Assembly: GCA_030424595.1 (NCBI GenBank)
Contig: JAUHWG010000002.1
Coordinates: 372,001 to 436,000, forward strand
DNA from: Polyangia bacterium
Lineage (GTDB): Bacteria > Myxococcota_A > Polyangia > Nannocystales > Nannocystaceae
Reading direction: 5' to 3'
DNA: 64,000 nt
Part shown: positions 16,691 through 25,246 of the stretch, one piece after another
How the letters are laid out: every line of letters begins with the position of its first letter
Position numbering within the stretch: position 1 is the first letter of the stretch
The notes under the pieces: model-generated
The model's database searches: none
What the model was told of the DNA's origin: nothing
What the model saw: only the letters and a program-made list of their open reading frames with translations
Program-made: the position numbers and the translations under genes

Positions 16691-17779
16691 CTACTGCGGC
16701 AGCGCGCAGATCGTCGTGTCGATGCGGAAGTTCGACTGCACGGTATGGCGCTCGGCGTGGAACACGTCGAGCGGGTAGACCTGCCCGGCGTTCAGGCCGA
16801 AGTCGTCGAGGTTGACGGTGCCGTTGGCGACGCCGTGGACGCCTCCGAGGTCGATCACGAGCTCCTTGTTGATAAAGACCCAGACGTCATCGTCGCCCTG
16901 GAAGGTGAAGGTCTCACCGCCGTTGTACTGGAAGGACGTGTGGATCTCGGTCGTGAAGTGGAAGTTGTGATCGTTCCCTTGGTTGCCGAAGAGTTCGTCG
17001 TCGATCGGGAAGAAGGCGTTGTTCTGGTAGGAGAATACGCCGGGCATGATCTCCATCAGATCGAGCGTGATCTCGGTGGTCTGGTTGACGCCGTTGACGT
17101 CGTTGTACCACTGATCAAAAGTGGGCTCGTCGGTCAGCATCTTGGGATTGCCGACACTGTTGAACTCAGGCTTGCCGTCGCCGCCGAGGGAGGCCTTGAC
17201 GAGGTTGTTGACCTGACCGCAGCAGTAGGACTGCATGTCGGGGTGGCCGACCTGGAAGTCGCGAATGGTCGCCTTGAGCTGAGATCCGCAGGGAGGATCC
17301 ATGTCGCCGGTCGTGCCGCCGGTCGTGTCGCCGCTCGTGTCGCCGGTCGTGTCTCCGGTCGTGTCGCCGGTCGTGTCGCCGCTCGTGTCTCCGGTCGTGT
17401 CGCCGGTCGTGTCGCCGCTCGTGTCGCCGCTCGTGCTCGTGGTCGGGCCGTCCGAGGTCCCGGTCACGCCGGTGTCACTATCGGTCTCGCCGCCCGACTG
17501 CGAGGTCCCGGTGCCGTCGCTGGTCGCGTCGGAGGTGCCCATCGTCGTGGTCCCGCTGGCGCTGTTGCTCTCAGAGCCGCCGTTCGTGGTCCCGCTCGCA
17601 GAATTGCCCGAGGCGCTCGAGGTCGCCTCGCTGGCGCTCCCGCTCTCAGTCGAGGTGTCCGTGCCCGTCGAGCTCGCGGAGGCTCCGCTCCCCTCAGTGA
17701 TGTCCCCACCGTTGCATCCCACCATCGCGAGCGCCAACGCGCCGCCGATCCCAACTATCCTCGTCGTAATCTTCACCAT
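16691..17779 (-). CDS. fibro-slime domain lipoprotein
   Basis: 362 residues from the ATG at 17779; a longer start at 17821 would put 14 residues before the signal. The signal peptide ends in the lipobox AMVGC near residue 21. A Ser/Thr/Gly linker follows, then DTTG/DTSG repeats to about residue 170, then a fibro-slime (PA14-like) domain: IRDFQVGHPDMQ, YQNNAFFPIDDELFG, FHFTTEIHTSFQY, FQGDDDVWVFINKELVIDLGGVHG and LDVFHAERHTVQSNFRIDT. Domains of this type are calcium- or sugar-binding beta sandwiches known from slime-mould and bacterial surface proteins. It is probably a surface adhesin. The TAG at 16691-16693 is followed in frame by the kinase fragment. Confidence 0.85.
   Translation of the reverse strand: MVKITTRIVGIGGALALAMVGCNGGDITEGSGASASSTGTDTSTESGSASEATSSASGNSASGTTNGGSESNSASGTTTMGTSDATSDGTGTSQSGGETDSDTGVTGTSDGPTTSTSGDTSGDTTGDTTGDTSGDTTGDTTGDTTGDTSGDTTGGTTGDMDPPCGSQLKATIRDFQVGHPDMQSYCCGQVNNLVKASLGGDGKPEFNSVGNPKMLTDEPTFDQWYNDVNGVNQTTEITLDLMEIMPGVFSYQNNAFFPIDDELFGNQGNDHNFHFTTEIHTSFQYNGGETFTFQGDDDVWVFINKELVIDLGGVHGVANGTVNLDDFGLNAGQVYPLDVFHAERHTVQSNFRIDTTICALPQ
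17300..17440 (-). repeat. 12-bp tandem repeat encoding the DTTG/DTSG linker
   Basis: On the plus strand GTGTCGCCGGTC-like and GTGTCGCCGCTC-like 12-mers alternate about ten times with few changes. They encode the Asp-Thr-(Thr/Ser)-Gly linker of the fibro-slime lipoprotein. The length keeps the frame, so copy number could change the distance of the domain from the membrane. Confidence 0.75.
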
Positions 17780-17958
17780 AGGAGTCGCAGAATACTTCGA
17801 CTTTGGGGTCAGACCATCCATGTTTTTTCAGGCCACCTGGCCGATCACCGCGCGTTCGAAGACTCGGTATGTGTTGGGTCGACCCGGTAGGACCGCTGCT
17901 GACACCGGTGTCGTGGGCTGCGATGTGAATCTGCGCCCTGTCACGCACTCACCGCCCG

Positions 17959-19518
17959 CTACTCGTTGGCGAAGGGGTCCTTGATCCCGTCGGAGCGCGG
18001 CTTCTCCGGAGCCGGATCGCCCGCAGGACCAGAGGAGGGCCGGAGCTTGACCCCGCCGCTCCGACGGCCAGGCTTCTTCGCCCCTGCGCGAGGCTCCGCC
18101 TCCGATGCCTCTTCATCGGCGGCGTCCACAGCCGCATCCGCCTCCGCCGCCTCCGCCGAAGTCGCCGCCTCCGCCGCTGGCAGGACCGGCGCCGGCGCGG
18201 GCTCGGCTGCCGCCTGTCCTGCCGCGCTGTCGGGTGCGACAGCCGCAGGCGCCGATCCATCGGCCTCGGCGACCGGTTGGCGATGCCGCCCCTCCAGGAG
18301 CCACCATCCGCCGAGGCTGGCCGCGACGAGCACGAGCGCCCCAACGCCGACGGCGAGCACGGTCATCCATCGCGAGCCCCCCTGCCGCTCTTCGAGGTGG
18401 AGCTCGGCCGAGTTGACGAGGGTCGTGCTGTTGTCGATCGCCTCCTGGGAGGTCGCATCAGCGCTCTCAAAGCTCGGGAAGAGCGTTCTCTTCCCCGCCC
18501 TCGCCTCGACCAGCGCGGCTCGCTGCTCGGCGATGGCGTCGGCGAAGAGCCCCTGCATAAACTGGCCGAGGCCGATCGACGAGAGCGCGAGCTTGCGCTC
18601 GCGGGCGAACTCCTCGAGATCGACCTGGAGCTCCTGCGCGGTGGCGTAGCGGTCCTCGCGATCATGGGCGAGCGCTCGCATGATGATCTTCTCGAGGTCC
18701 TTCGGGAAGTTCGGCAGGAAGGCGGTCGGCGCGGGCGCCTCTTCGGTGGCGATCCGCTTGACGAGGCTGAAGTCCGCGGCGCCGGCCCAGAGCTGTCGGC
18801 ATAGCGCCAGCTCCCAGAGGATGATCCCCAGGGAGTAGATGTCGGAGCGCCGATCGAGGGTCTCCCCCCGACATTGCTCCGGGGACATGTACGGGATCTT
18901 CCCCTTCAGCGTCCCCGCCTGGGTGACGTTGCGGCGGCTCGCCGCGCGGGCGATGCCAAAGTCGACGAGCTTGACCCCTCCGTCGTAGCTGATGAGCAGG
19001 TTGGAGGGCGAGATGTCACGATGGACGATCCCGAGGGGCTTCCCCCCGGGACCCTCGCGCTCGTGGGCGTAGTGCAGCCCTGCGGCGGTCTGGGTGATGA
19101 TCGTGATGATCTGGTCGAGGGTCAGCCAACCGCCGTCCTTGCGCACCTCGCGGACGATCCGTCGCAGGTCCTGGCCCAGGACGTACTCCATCGTGAAGAA
19201 GTAGACGCCGTCGTCGTCGCCGATCTCGTAGACCTGGGCGATGTTCGGATGATGGAGGCGGGCGGCGAGGCGCGCCTCGTGGAGGAACATCTCGACGAAG
19301 TCTTCGTCCTCGATGAAGTGCGGGAAGATCCGCTTGAGCGCGACGACCTTCTCAAAGCCGTGGGCGGCCCGCGTCCGCGCGACGTAGAGCTCCGCCATCC
19401 CGCCGGCGGCGATGCGGTTGATGATCTCGAACTTGCCGATCCGAGATCCAACGCTGTGCAAGCCCGCCACCGGCTCGAGTGTAGCCCCAAACGCGCAGCG
19501 CTGGCTCCACCAACGCAT
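17959..19518 (-). CDS. transmembrane Ser/Thr protein kinase (Hanks type)
   Basis: 519 residues. The catalytic domain is complete: the Gly-rich loop IAAGGMAELY (36-45), the ATP-anchoring Lys62 (VALKRI), Glu81 in the alphaC helix, the catalytic loop HRDISPSN (166-173), the DFG of VDFGIA (Asp186) and YMSPEQ (210-214). HRDIS in place of HRDLK/HRDVK is common in myxobacterial kinases. A juxtamembrane stretch follows, then one membrane span (about 384-408), then an Ala/Pro/Glu-rich C-terminal tail ending in basic patches, probably periplasmic. It diverges from the dipeptidase-like gene at 19670 over about 150 bp. Confidence 0.9.
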   Translation of the reverse strand: MRWWSQRCAFGATLEPVAGLHSVGSRIGKFEIINRIAAGGMAELYVARTRAAHGFEKVVALKRIFPHFIEDEDFVEMFLHEARLAARLHHPNIAQVYEIGDDDGVYFFTMEYVLGQDLRRIVREVRKDGGWLTLDQIITIITQTAAGLHYAHEREGPGGKPLGIVHRDISPSNLLISYDGGVKLVDFGIARAASRRNVTQAGTLKGKIPYMSPEQCRGETLDRRSDIYSLGIILWELALCRQLWAGAADFSLVKRIATEEAPAPTAFLPNFPKDLEKIIMRALAHDREDRYATAQELQVDLEEFARERKLALSSIGLGQFMQGLFADAIAEQRAALVEARAGKRTLFPSFESADATSQEAIDNSTTLVNSAELHLEERQGGSRWMTVLAVGVGALVLVAASLGGWWLLEGRHRQPVAEADGSAPAAVAPDSAAGQAAAEPAPAPVLPAAEAATSAEAAEADAAVDAADEEASEAEPRAGAKKPGRRSGGVKLRPSSGPAGDPAPEKPRSDGIKDPFANE

Positions 19519-19669
19519 GGGTCATTGTCGCGCGTTCGGTCCGCTAGGGGCCCCTCTCGGCCGTGCTAGCGGCCGCTTCGAGCTCCCCTCGACGATGACT
19601 CGGGGGGGCCGGGCCCCACCTCGCCTCGGCCCACGAACCACCGCCGACGGGAGTGGCATGATAGGAGCG

Positions 19670-21742
19670 ATGGAGACCATGACGCGACGCGCCGCTGCCC
19701 CCCTCCTCCGCGCCCTCCTCAGCCTGGCCGTCCCGCTGGCGGGATGCTCCGGCGATGACACGGCGACATCGGCGACATCGGCCACCGGGACAGAGTCGAC
19801 GACGAACACCGCCGCCTCGACGGCCCCGACCACGGGCCCGGGCACCAGCCAAGGCAGCTCGGCGAGCGCAGGGTCGACCGGGAGCGCCAGCGAGACGGCG
19901 ACGAGCTCGACGACATCGGAGACCGGCGGAGAGTCATCGACGACCGGGGCCCGGCCGCCCGAGCCCGTCGCCGGCTATGCCGACCTCCACCTCCACATGA
20001 TGGCGGAGGAGGCCTTCGGCGGGGGCTGGCTCGCGGGGGACCACACCGGCGCCCTCGAGGTCGCGGTCGCGAGCTGCGACGGGGGCTTCCCCGGGGATCA
20101 CGCGCGCCTCCGCTCGAACCTCTCCGACCTGCTCGATCTCTGCAAAGAGCAGCCGCTCCAGGTCGATCTCTCGACGCTGGCGTCGCTCGTCCCCTTCCTC
20201 AACATCATCCTCTTCCTCGGGGGCACGCCGGCGTCGGAGTTCCTCGGCGACATCGAGGGCACGGTCGGCGACACCGGGCTCCACCAAAACCGCAAGGAGG
20301 GCGCGCCGTCCTTCGAGGGCTGGCCGCGGTGGGACACCATCGCCCACCAGCAGGCCTGGGAGGGCTGGCTCCTGCAGGCCCGCGACGACGGGCTGCGGGT
20401 GGTCGTGATGTCTGCGGTCTCCTTTGACTGGCTCTGCAGCGCCCTGCCCCCCGGCAACCTCAAGCGCCCGCAATGCGACGAGATGGCGGATGTCATCGTC
20501 CAGCTCGAGATGGCGAACGCCCTCGCGGCTGAGCACGATTGGTTGGAGATCGCCCTATCCGCCTCCCACGCCCGCGAGATCGCGAGCGAGGGAAAGCTGG
20601 CGATGATCCTGAGCATCGAGGCCTCGCATATCTTCGGCGACGGGCCCTGGGAGCCGCAGCTCGACCAGGTCTACGACCTGGGCGTCCGCTCCTTCCAGCT
20701 CGTCCACCAGCTCGACAATCGCTTCGGCGGGGCAGCCCCCCACAACACCATCTTTCAGGTCGCTCAGTTCAGCCTCAACTGTCACATCGACAACGACTGC
20801 GGCCTGACGACCGAGGCCCTGACGCTCGGCTTCGACGTCGACGAGGAGTGCCGCAACGTCAAGGGCCTGACGCCGGAGGGGCTCGACCTGGTCGAGGCGA
20901 TGATCAGCCGGGGCATGCTCCTCGACGGCGCCCACCTCTCGGAGCGGTCGACCGAGGATCTCTACGACATCGTCAAGGAGCACGACTACTACCCCTTCTA
21001 CATCTCGCACGGCCACTTTCGCGAGATGATGACCGAGGAGAAGGCCGCCGAGGAGAAGACCACGCCGGCCTGGGTGATCGAGGCGCTGCGCACCACCGGC
21101 GGCATGTTCGGCCTCCGCACCGCCCACGAGGAGACCAACAGCTACACCCCCGGCGGCGTCGAGAACTCCTGTCACGGGTCGACCCGGTCCTTCGCCCAGG
21201 CCTATCTCTTCGGACAGCAGGGGCTGAAGGTCGACATGGGCTTCGGCACCGACTTCAACGGCTTCATCCAGCAGACTCGCCCGCGCTTCGGCGAGCTCGG
21301 CTCCTGCTCCGCCTCGTTTGAGGCCGAGGCCGCCTGTCAGCGCCGCGATCAGATCGACCTCGGGCCCGCGCCGCTCGGCACCGACTTCGACACCAAGGGC
21401 TTCGCCCACATCGGCCTCCTGGGCGACATGGTCGCGGACCTGGAGGGTCTCGGCGTCGACACGGCCCCGCTGAGCAGCTCCGCCGAGAACTTCCTGCGGA
21501 TGTGGGAGCGCGCCGAGGGCCGCCGCGAGGGCCCGGCGAGCGCGGCGGACGATATCGACCTGCGCGGGGTCGTCATCGCCCCGCCCAAGGAGGAGCGCGA
21601 GGACGGGTTCCCGAAGGTCTGCGGCGCCCCCTACTGCCCGGAGTCGCTGGAGCTCGGCGACAGCTGCCGCTTCGACGACGAGTGCAAGAGCGGAAAGTGC
21701 TCGTCGGGGCCCTGCGGGGTCCCGAAGGGCACGTGCAAGTAG
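19670..21742 (+). CDS. M19 (renal dipeptidase)-like metallohydrolase lipoprotein
   Basis: 690 residues from the ATG at 19670, which has AGGAG close upstream; ATG 19658 or 19679 are alternatives. The lipobox LAGC is near residue 26, followed by a Thr/Ser/Ala linker to about residue 95. The enzyme part follows the membrane-dipeptidase order: YADLHLH (metal site 1, HxH where M19 has HxD), AMILSIEASH (bridging Glu), LGVRSFQLVHQLDNRFGG (His), GLTPEGLDLVEAMISRGMLLDGAH (His) and PFYISHGHF, then GTDFNG near residue 525. The end is a small Cys-rich module (CGAPYCPE, CRFDDECKSGKC). A paralogue starts at 62028. The substrate is unknown; a surface amidohydrolase or dipeptidase acting on peptides or D-amino-acid compounds is plausible. 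Confidence 0.8.
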   Translation: METMTRRAAAPLLRALLSLAVPLAGCSGDDTATSATSATGTESTTNTAASTAPTTGPGTSQGSSASAGSTGSASETATSSTTSETGGESSTTGARPPEPVAGYADLHLHMMAEEAFGGGWLAGDHTGALEVAVASCDGGFPGDHARLRSNLSDLLDLCKEQPLQVDLSTLASLVPFLNIILFLGGTPASEFLGDIEGTVGDTGLHQNRKEGAPSFEGWPRWDTIAHQQAWEGWLLQARDDGLRVVVMSAVSFDWLCSALPPGNLKRPQCDEMADVIVQLEMANALAAEHDWLEIALSASHAREIASEGKLAMILSIEASHIFGDGPWEPQLDQVYDLGVRSFQLVHQLDNRFGGAAPHNTIFQVAQFSLNCHIDNDCGLTTEALTLGFDVDEECRNVKGLTPEGLDLVEAMISRGMLLDGAHLSERSTEDLYDIVKEHDYYPFYISHGHFREMMTEEKAAEEKTTPAWVIEALRTTGGMFGLRTAHEETNSYTPGGVENSCHGSTRSFAQAYLFGQQGLKVDMGFGTDFNGFIQQTRPRFGELGSCSASFEAEAACQRRDQIDLGPAPLGTDFDTKGFAHIGLLGDMVADLEGLGVDTAPLSSSAENFLRMWERAEGRREGPASAADDIDLRGVVIAPPKEEREDGFPKVCGAPYCPESLELGDSCRFDDECKSGKCSSGPCGVPKGTCK

Positions 21743-21865
21743 AGACCGCGCCCCCGTCCGAGAATTTTCGGCTCCCTCCCGGAACCTTCGGCCGCGGCCT
21801 CTGTCTGTGAGAGCACGGACCGTGGCAGCCGCGAAGCGCGGCGCCTACGTCCAGGAGACCATCCC

Positions 21866-22267
21866 ATGCGCCGAATTCTATTCGCGGCGCCATTGGTCCT
21901 GCTCGCCTTCGGGGAGCCGGCCATGGCCGACGAGACCGCCCCCCATAGCCCTAGCACCGTTCTCCCCTCGACCTCGACCCCGAGCGCGGCGACGGACGTC
22001 AGCGAGTGCGTCGTCCTCACTCAAGCGGACGTGTCTGCGGGCATCGCCTTCACCTTCACCAACAGCTGCGAAGATACGATCCGCTGCGACTTTAGCTGGT
22101 CCTTGATCTGCGACGCCGATGCGACGACCGGCGCCTCGCCGCGGGAGTCGGCGCAGCGCTTTCGCCTCCAGTCTGGCCGCTCGCGGACCTATGTCGCCGA
22201 CTCCATGGTCTGCGGCGACGACGGCTGGATGATCAGCGACGATCGCTGGGACTGCGTCGAGCTCTAG
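21866..22267 (+). CDS. small secreted protein with four Cys
   Basis: 133 residues with a signal peptide (MRRILFAAPLVLLAFGEPAMA) and AGGAG about 8 nt before the ATG. A Ser/Thr/Pro stretch is followed by a compact beta-rich domain: CVVLTQ, FTFTNSCEDTIRCDFSWSLICD, SGRSRTYVADSMVCGDDGW and DDRWDCVEL. The six Cys in the mature part probably form disulfides. I recognise no family. The domain pattern (a phrase such as 'tFtNsCe.ti.C') recalls small secreted proteins common in Nannocystis-type genomes, but this is memory of style rather than a match. Confidence 0.7.
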   Translation: MRRILFAAPLVLLAFGEPAMADETAPHSPSTVLPSTSTPSAATDVSECVVLTQADVSAGIAFTFTNSCEDTIRCDFSWSLICDADATTGASPRESAQRFRLQSGRSRTYVADSMVCGDDGWMISDDRWDCVEL

Positions 22268-22466
22268 CCGCCCGCGGCAAGAGTCCCGCGCGTTCTCCCG
22301 CCGACGCCGCGGTGCTCGTCCGGCAGCACGTCGCCCGCTTCCCAGAGCACGTTGAGGAGGGCAGTCCAGGCTTGGGGCCCTGAGTGGACGCCGCGGACGA
22401 CTCCTGCTCGGTGCGCAGCTCTTCGTGGGTTCGCTGGCCGTCGGTGCTCGGTTATGCTCATCGGCG

Positions 22467-24119
22467 ATGCGCTCCTCGCCTCCGCTCCTCTCTCGCCCGC
22501 GCCGCAGCTCTGTTCTCCTCGTCGGCGCCGCGCTGATCGCCTGTCAGCCTGACGTGGAGGAGACCGCGACCGACACCGCGTCGTCGACCGGCCCCAGCGC
22601 GGACGCGACAACGGCCGCGACGGCCGCGACGAGCGGGGCCAGCGGGGCCAGCGGGGCCAGCGGGGCCAGCGGGACGACCTCCTCGACCGGGGCAGCGACC
22701 GAGAGCGCGACCGACGGGACCGGGGCGACCACCCTCATCGAGCCGCCCGCGCCGGAGATGGGGCTGCGCGCCGAGTACTTCGCCGGCTACCGCGAGCCTG
22801 AGCGCATCGGCGTCGACGAGGTCGTCGACTTCCTGTGGGGGGCAGACGCGCCTGCCGGCCTCGACGACGTCGATCGCTTCTCGGTGCGCTGGACCGGCCG
22901 CCTGCGGCCGCCGCACGACGGGGTCTACACGCTGATCACCGAGACCGATGATGGCGTCCGCCTGTGGGTCGACGGCGAGCCTATGATCGACGACTGGAAC
23001 GGCCACTTCGTCACCCGCAACGAGGCCCAGGTCGAGCTCTCCGCGGGGGTCGAGGTCGAGCTCCGGCTTGACTACTTCGAGCTCGATCTCGACGCGTCGG
23101 CGAGACTGCTGTGGTCGAGCGATCGCCTCCGCGAGCAGGTCATCCCGACCTCACACCTGATCGCCGCCGACGGCCCGAGCGAGCTGGGACCGCCGAAGCC
23201 GCCCTACTACAACCCGGTCGAGGCCTTCGACTGCCCCGATCCCGGGGCGCTCGCGGTCGACGAGGCGGACGGCCCGGCTTACTACAAGGTGTGCACCGGC
23301 GGCTCCTTCCCGATCCGGCGCTCGCGCGACCTCGTGCTCTGGAGCGGCACCGGAGCCAAGGTGCTGCCGGAGGGCAAGCCGGCGTGGGCCGCCAACGGCC
23401 ACCGCAACTGGGCGCCGGAGCTCCACCGGGTCGGCGACCGCTTCGTCGTCTACTACACGACGGTCAACGGCGCCGACGTTCTCAGCGTCGGGGCGGCGCA
23501 CGCCGACGCGCCGCTCGGCCCCTACACCGACATCGGCGAGCCGCTCATCGAGCACCCGCTCGGGGTCATCGACGCCCACTACTTCGACGACGAGGGGACG
23601 CCGTGGCTCCTCTACAAGATCGACGGCAATTCGCAGGGCAAGCCGACGCCGATCATCATCCGCCAGCTCGCCGACGACGGCCTCTCGCTCGTCGGACCCG
23701 AGACCACCCTCCTGGTCAACGACGGCCAATCGTGGGAGGGCGGGGTGATCGAGGCGCCGTGGCTGGTCCGCCGCGGCGACTGGTACTACCTGTTCTACAG
23801 CGGCAACGTCTACGATCACCGCTACCGCACGGGCGTCGCCCGAGCGTCGGCGCTGCTCGGACCCTACGAGCGCCACGGCGCGCCGATCCTCAAGAACAAC
23901 GAGCGCTGGGTCGGGCCCGGCCACGGCTCCGTCATCGACGTCGGCGGGCTCGACTACTTCGTCTATCACGCGTGGACGAACAAGGGCGACGGCACCCATA
24001 AGGGCGAGCTCGGCCGCAGCGACCTCGTCGATCGGATCATCTGGGAGGAGGGCTGGCCGAAGATCCACGACGGCTCGCCGAGCCGCTCGCGGCAGCCCTG
24101 GCCAGGCGAGACCTGGTAA
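22467..24119 (+). CDS. lipoprotein with PA14 and glycoside hydrolase family 43 domains
   Basis: 550 residues from the ATG at 22467, which places a lipobox LIAC near residue 23. A Thr/Ala/Ser/Gly linker includes a four-fold SGA repeat (9-bp DNA repeat at about 22633-22671). Residues about 95-215 form a PA14 domain (LRAEYFAGY, FSVRWTGRLRPPHDGVYTL, GVRLWVDGEPMIDDW). Residues about 240-548 form a five-bladed GH43-type propeller: the catalytic base in DCPDPG, the pKa-tuning Asp in VIDAHYFDD and the general acid Glu in GGVIEAPW, with the WAPELH and GPGHGS segments typical of the fold. Such enzymes cut arabinan/xylan-type side chains; this one is probably shown on the outer membrane for polysaccharide digestion. 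Confidence 0.87.
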   Translation: MRSSPPLLSRPRRSSVLLVGAALIACQPDVEETATDTASSTGPSADATTAATAATSGASGASGASGASGTTSSTGAATESATDGTGATTLIEPPAPEMGLRAEYFAGYREPERIGVDEVVDFLWGADAPAGLDDVDRFSVRWTGRLRPPHDGVYTLITETDDGVRLWVDGEPMIDDWNGHFVTRNEAQVELSAGVEVELRLDYFELDLDASARLLWSSDRLREQVIPTSHLIAADGPSELGPPKPPYYNPVEAFDCPDPGALAVDEADGPAYYKVCTGGSFPIRRSRDLVLWSGTGAKVLPEGKPAWAANGHRNWAPELHRVGDRFVVYYTTVNGADVLSVGAAHADAPLGPYTDIGEPLIEHPLGVIDAHYFDDEGTPWLLYKIDGNSQGKPTPIIIRQLADDGLSLVGPETTLLVNDGQSWEGGVIEAPWLVRRGDWYYLFYSGNVYDHRYRTGVARASALLGPYERHGAPILKNNERWVGPGHGSVIDVGGLDYFVYHAWTNKGDGTHKGELGRSDLVDRIIWEEGWPKIHDGSPSRSRQPWPGETW

Positions 24120-24262
24120 CGTCCCGTCGCGCCCGGCGGAGTCGTCACGGTCGTCCCGCGCCTCGCCGAAATTCCCGGAAGAGCCCCTTCATCGCCCCCC
24201 ACACACCCCTTGTTTTGGATAGTTGTGCTCGGTCCCGGTCGGTCCTAGAGTCACCTTTGAGA

Positions 24263-25078
24263 ATGGCTGAGAATCCGAGCAATCTCCGGGCCGCGACGTT
24301 CGCCATGGCAACACTGAGCCTAATCCTCTGCGCCTGCTCCGGTGGGCGAGAGCCTGGCACGGCTCCTGGTGTGCAGGCGAATTCCAATGTCGAGAACAGG
24401 AGCGCTCCGACAGCGCCGACGGAGCGGGCACCAAGGCCCACGCTGACGATGGAGCTCTTGGCCGACTCCGTCACGGGCTTCTCGGGCACGCAGGGGCTGA
24501 ACAACTGGTCGTACGGGTACTGGGACCGCTCCGCGGACGCCGACAGGACCTACAACGCAGAGACCGACTTTCGGCACCTGCAACACTTCGGTGACGACCC
24601 TGTCAATGGACTAAGCACGCACTCCGCGTTTACCACGGGCCCTCTTTGGTACCAAGAGGATGGTGTCTATTACACATCTCTGTGGGCTGAGGGCGGCCAC
24701 CCCAACGCAGTCCTGGACCTGGGAGATCATGCTCCGGTCGAGCACTGGGCGGTACGCCGCTGGGAGAGCACCGTGGACGGGGTCGTCACGATCAGCGGCC
24801 ACGCAGGGAAGGTCATGCCTTGGGGCGCCAACTGGAGCGGCGGCTGTACGGCACGTATCGTCGTCGACAGCGAGCTCGTGTACTCCACTCCGATCGATAA
24901 CAACGGCGCTGAGTACTCGACCGATGTGACGGTGAGCGTCGGCTCGTCGGTCGACTTCCTCATCGGCCCGGGGCCGTCGATCGGGGTTTCGATGTTCACT
25001 GCCACGGTGCGACGTCAGCGCGCGCCTCAGGACACCGAGCGCAGCACCGTCGAGACGGGGCCACATCGACGACCGTGA
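24263..25078 (+). CDS. lipoprotein of unknown function with a beta-sandwich domain
   Basis: 271 residues from the ATG at 24263; the signal ends in the lipobox ILCAC. The body has NWSYGYWDR near residue 78, VRRWESTVDGVVTISGHAGKV near 165-185, and TARIVVDSELVYS followed by VTVSVGSSVDFLIGPGPS. This last part resembles a beta-sandwich, carbohydrate-binding-like module often seen in secreted proteins of planctomycetes and myxobacteria ('AVRRW.S...G.V.I.G' then 'D..I.PG'). No catalytic residues are evident. The region upstream (24180-24262) is relatively AT-rich and is the likely promoter. Confidence 0.7.
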   Translation: MAENPSNLRAATFAMATLSLILCACSGGREPGTAPGVQANSNVENRSAPTAPTERAPRPTLTMELLADSVTGFSGTQGLNNWSYGYWDRSADADRTYNAETDFRHLQHFGDDPVNGLSTHSAFTTGPLWYQEDGVYYTSLWAEGGHPNAVLDLGDHAPVEHWAVRRWESTVDGVVTISGHAGKVMPWGANWSGGCTARIVVDSELVYSTPIDNNGAEYSTDVTVSVGSSVDFLIGPGPSIGVSMFTATVRRQRAPQDTERSTVETGPHRRP

Positions 25079-25199
25079 AGGTGCTGGGCGGCTCCAGTGC
25101 ACCGGTCGGTGGCTTCGCGATGCTCATCGATCGTCACGCCTCGCTCACGAAGAGGGCGCTCGGACGACCGAGGCACCTCGCCGCGGACCACTCGCGACA

Positions 25200-25229
25200 G
25201 CGGCGCGGGCCCTAAAGAGCCCGCGCCGC
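25200..25229. terminator. bidirectional terminator-like hairpin between convergent genes
   Basis: A perfect 11-bp stem (GCGGCGCGGGC at 25200-25210 with GCCCGCGCCGC at 25219-25229) has an 8-nt loop CCTAAAGA. It lies between the stop at 25078 on the plus strand and the stop of the glyoxalase-fold lipoprotein (25247) on the minus strand. There is no T-run, as is common in very GC-rich genomes. Confidence 0.6.
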
Positions 25230-25246
25230 GGTGCATCACCTAGTGG

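Noticed and set aside
16642..17779. Programmed stop-codon read-through joining the fibro-slime domain to the kinase fragment
   Set aside because: It would put a kinase C-lobe on a surface lipoprotein, and the kinase lacks its ATP-binding lobe; a deletion remnant is simpler.
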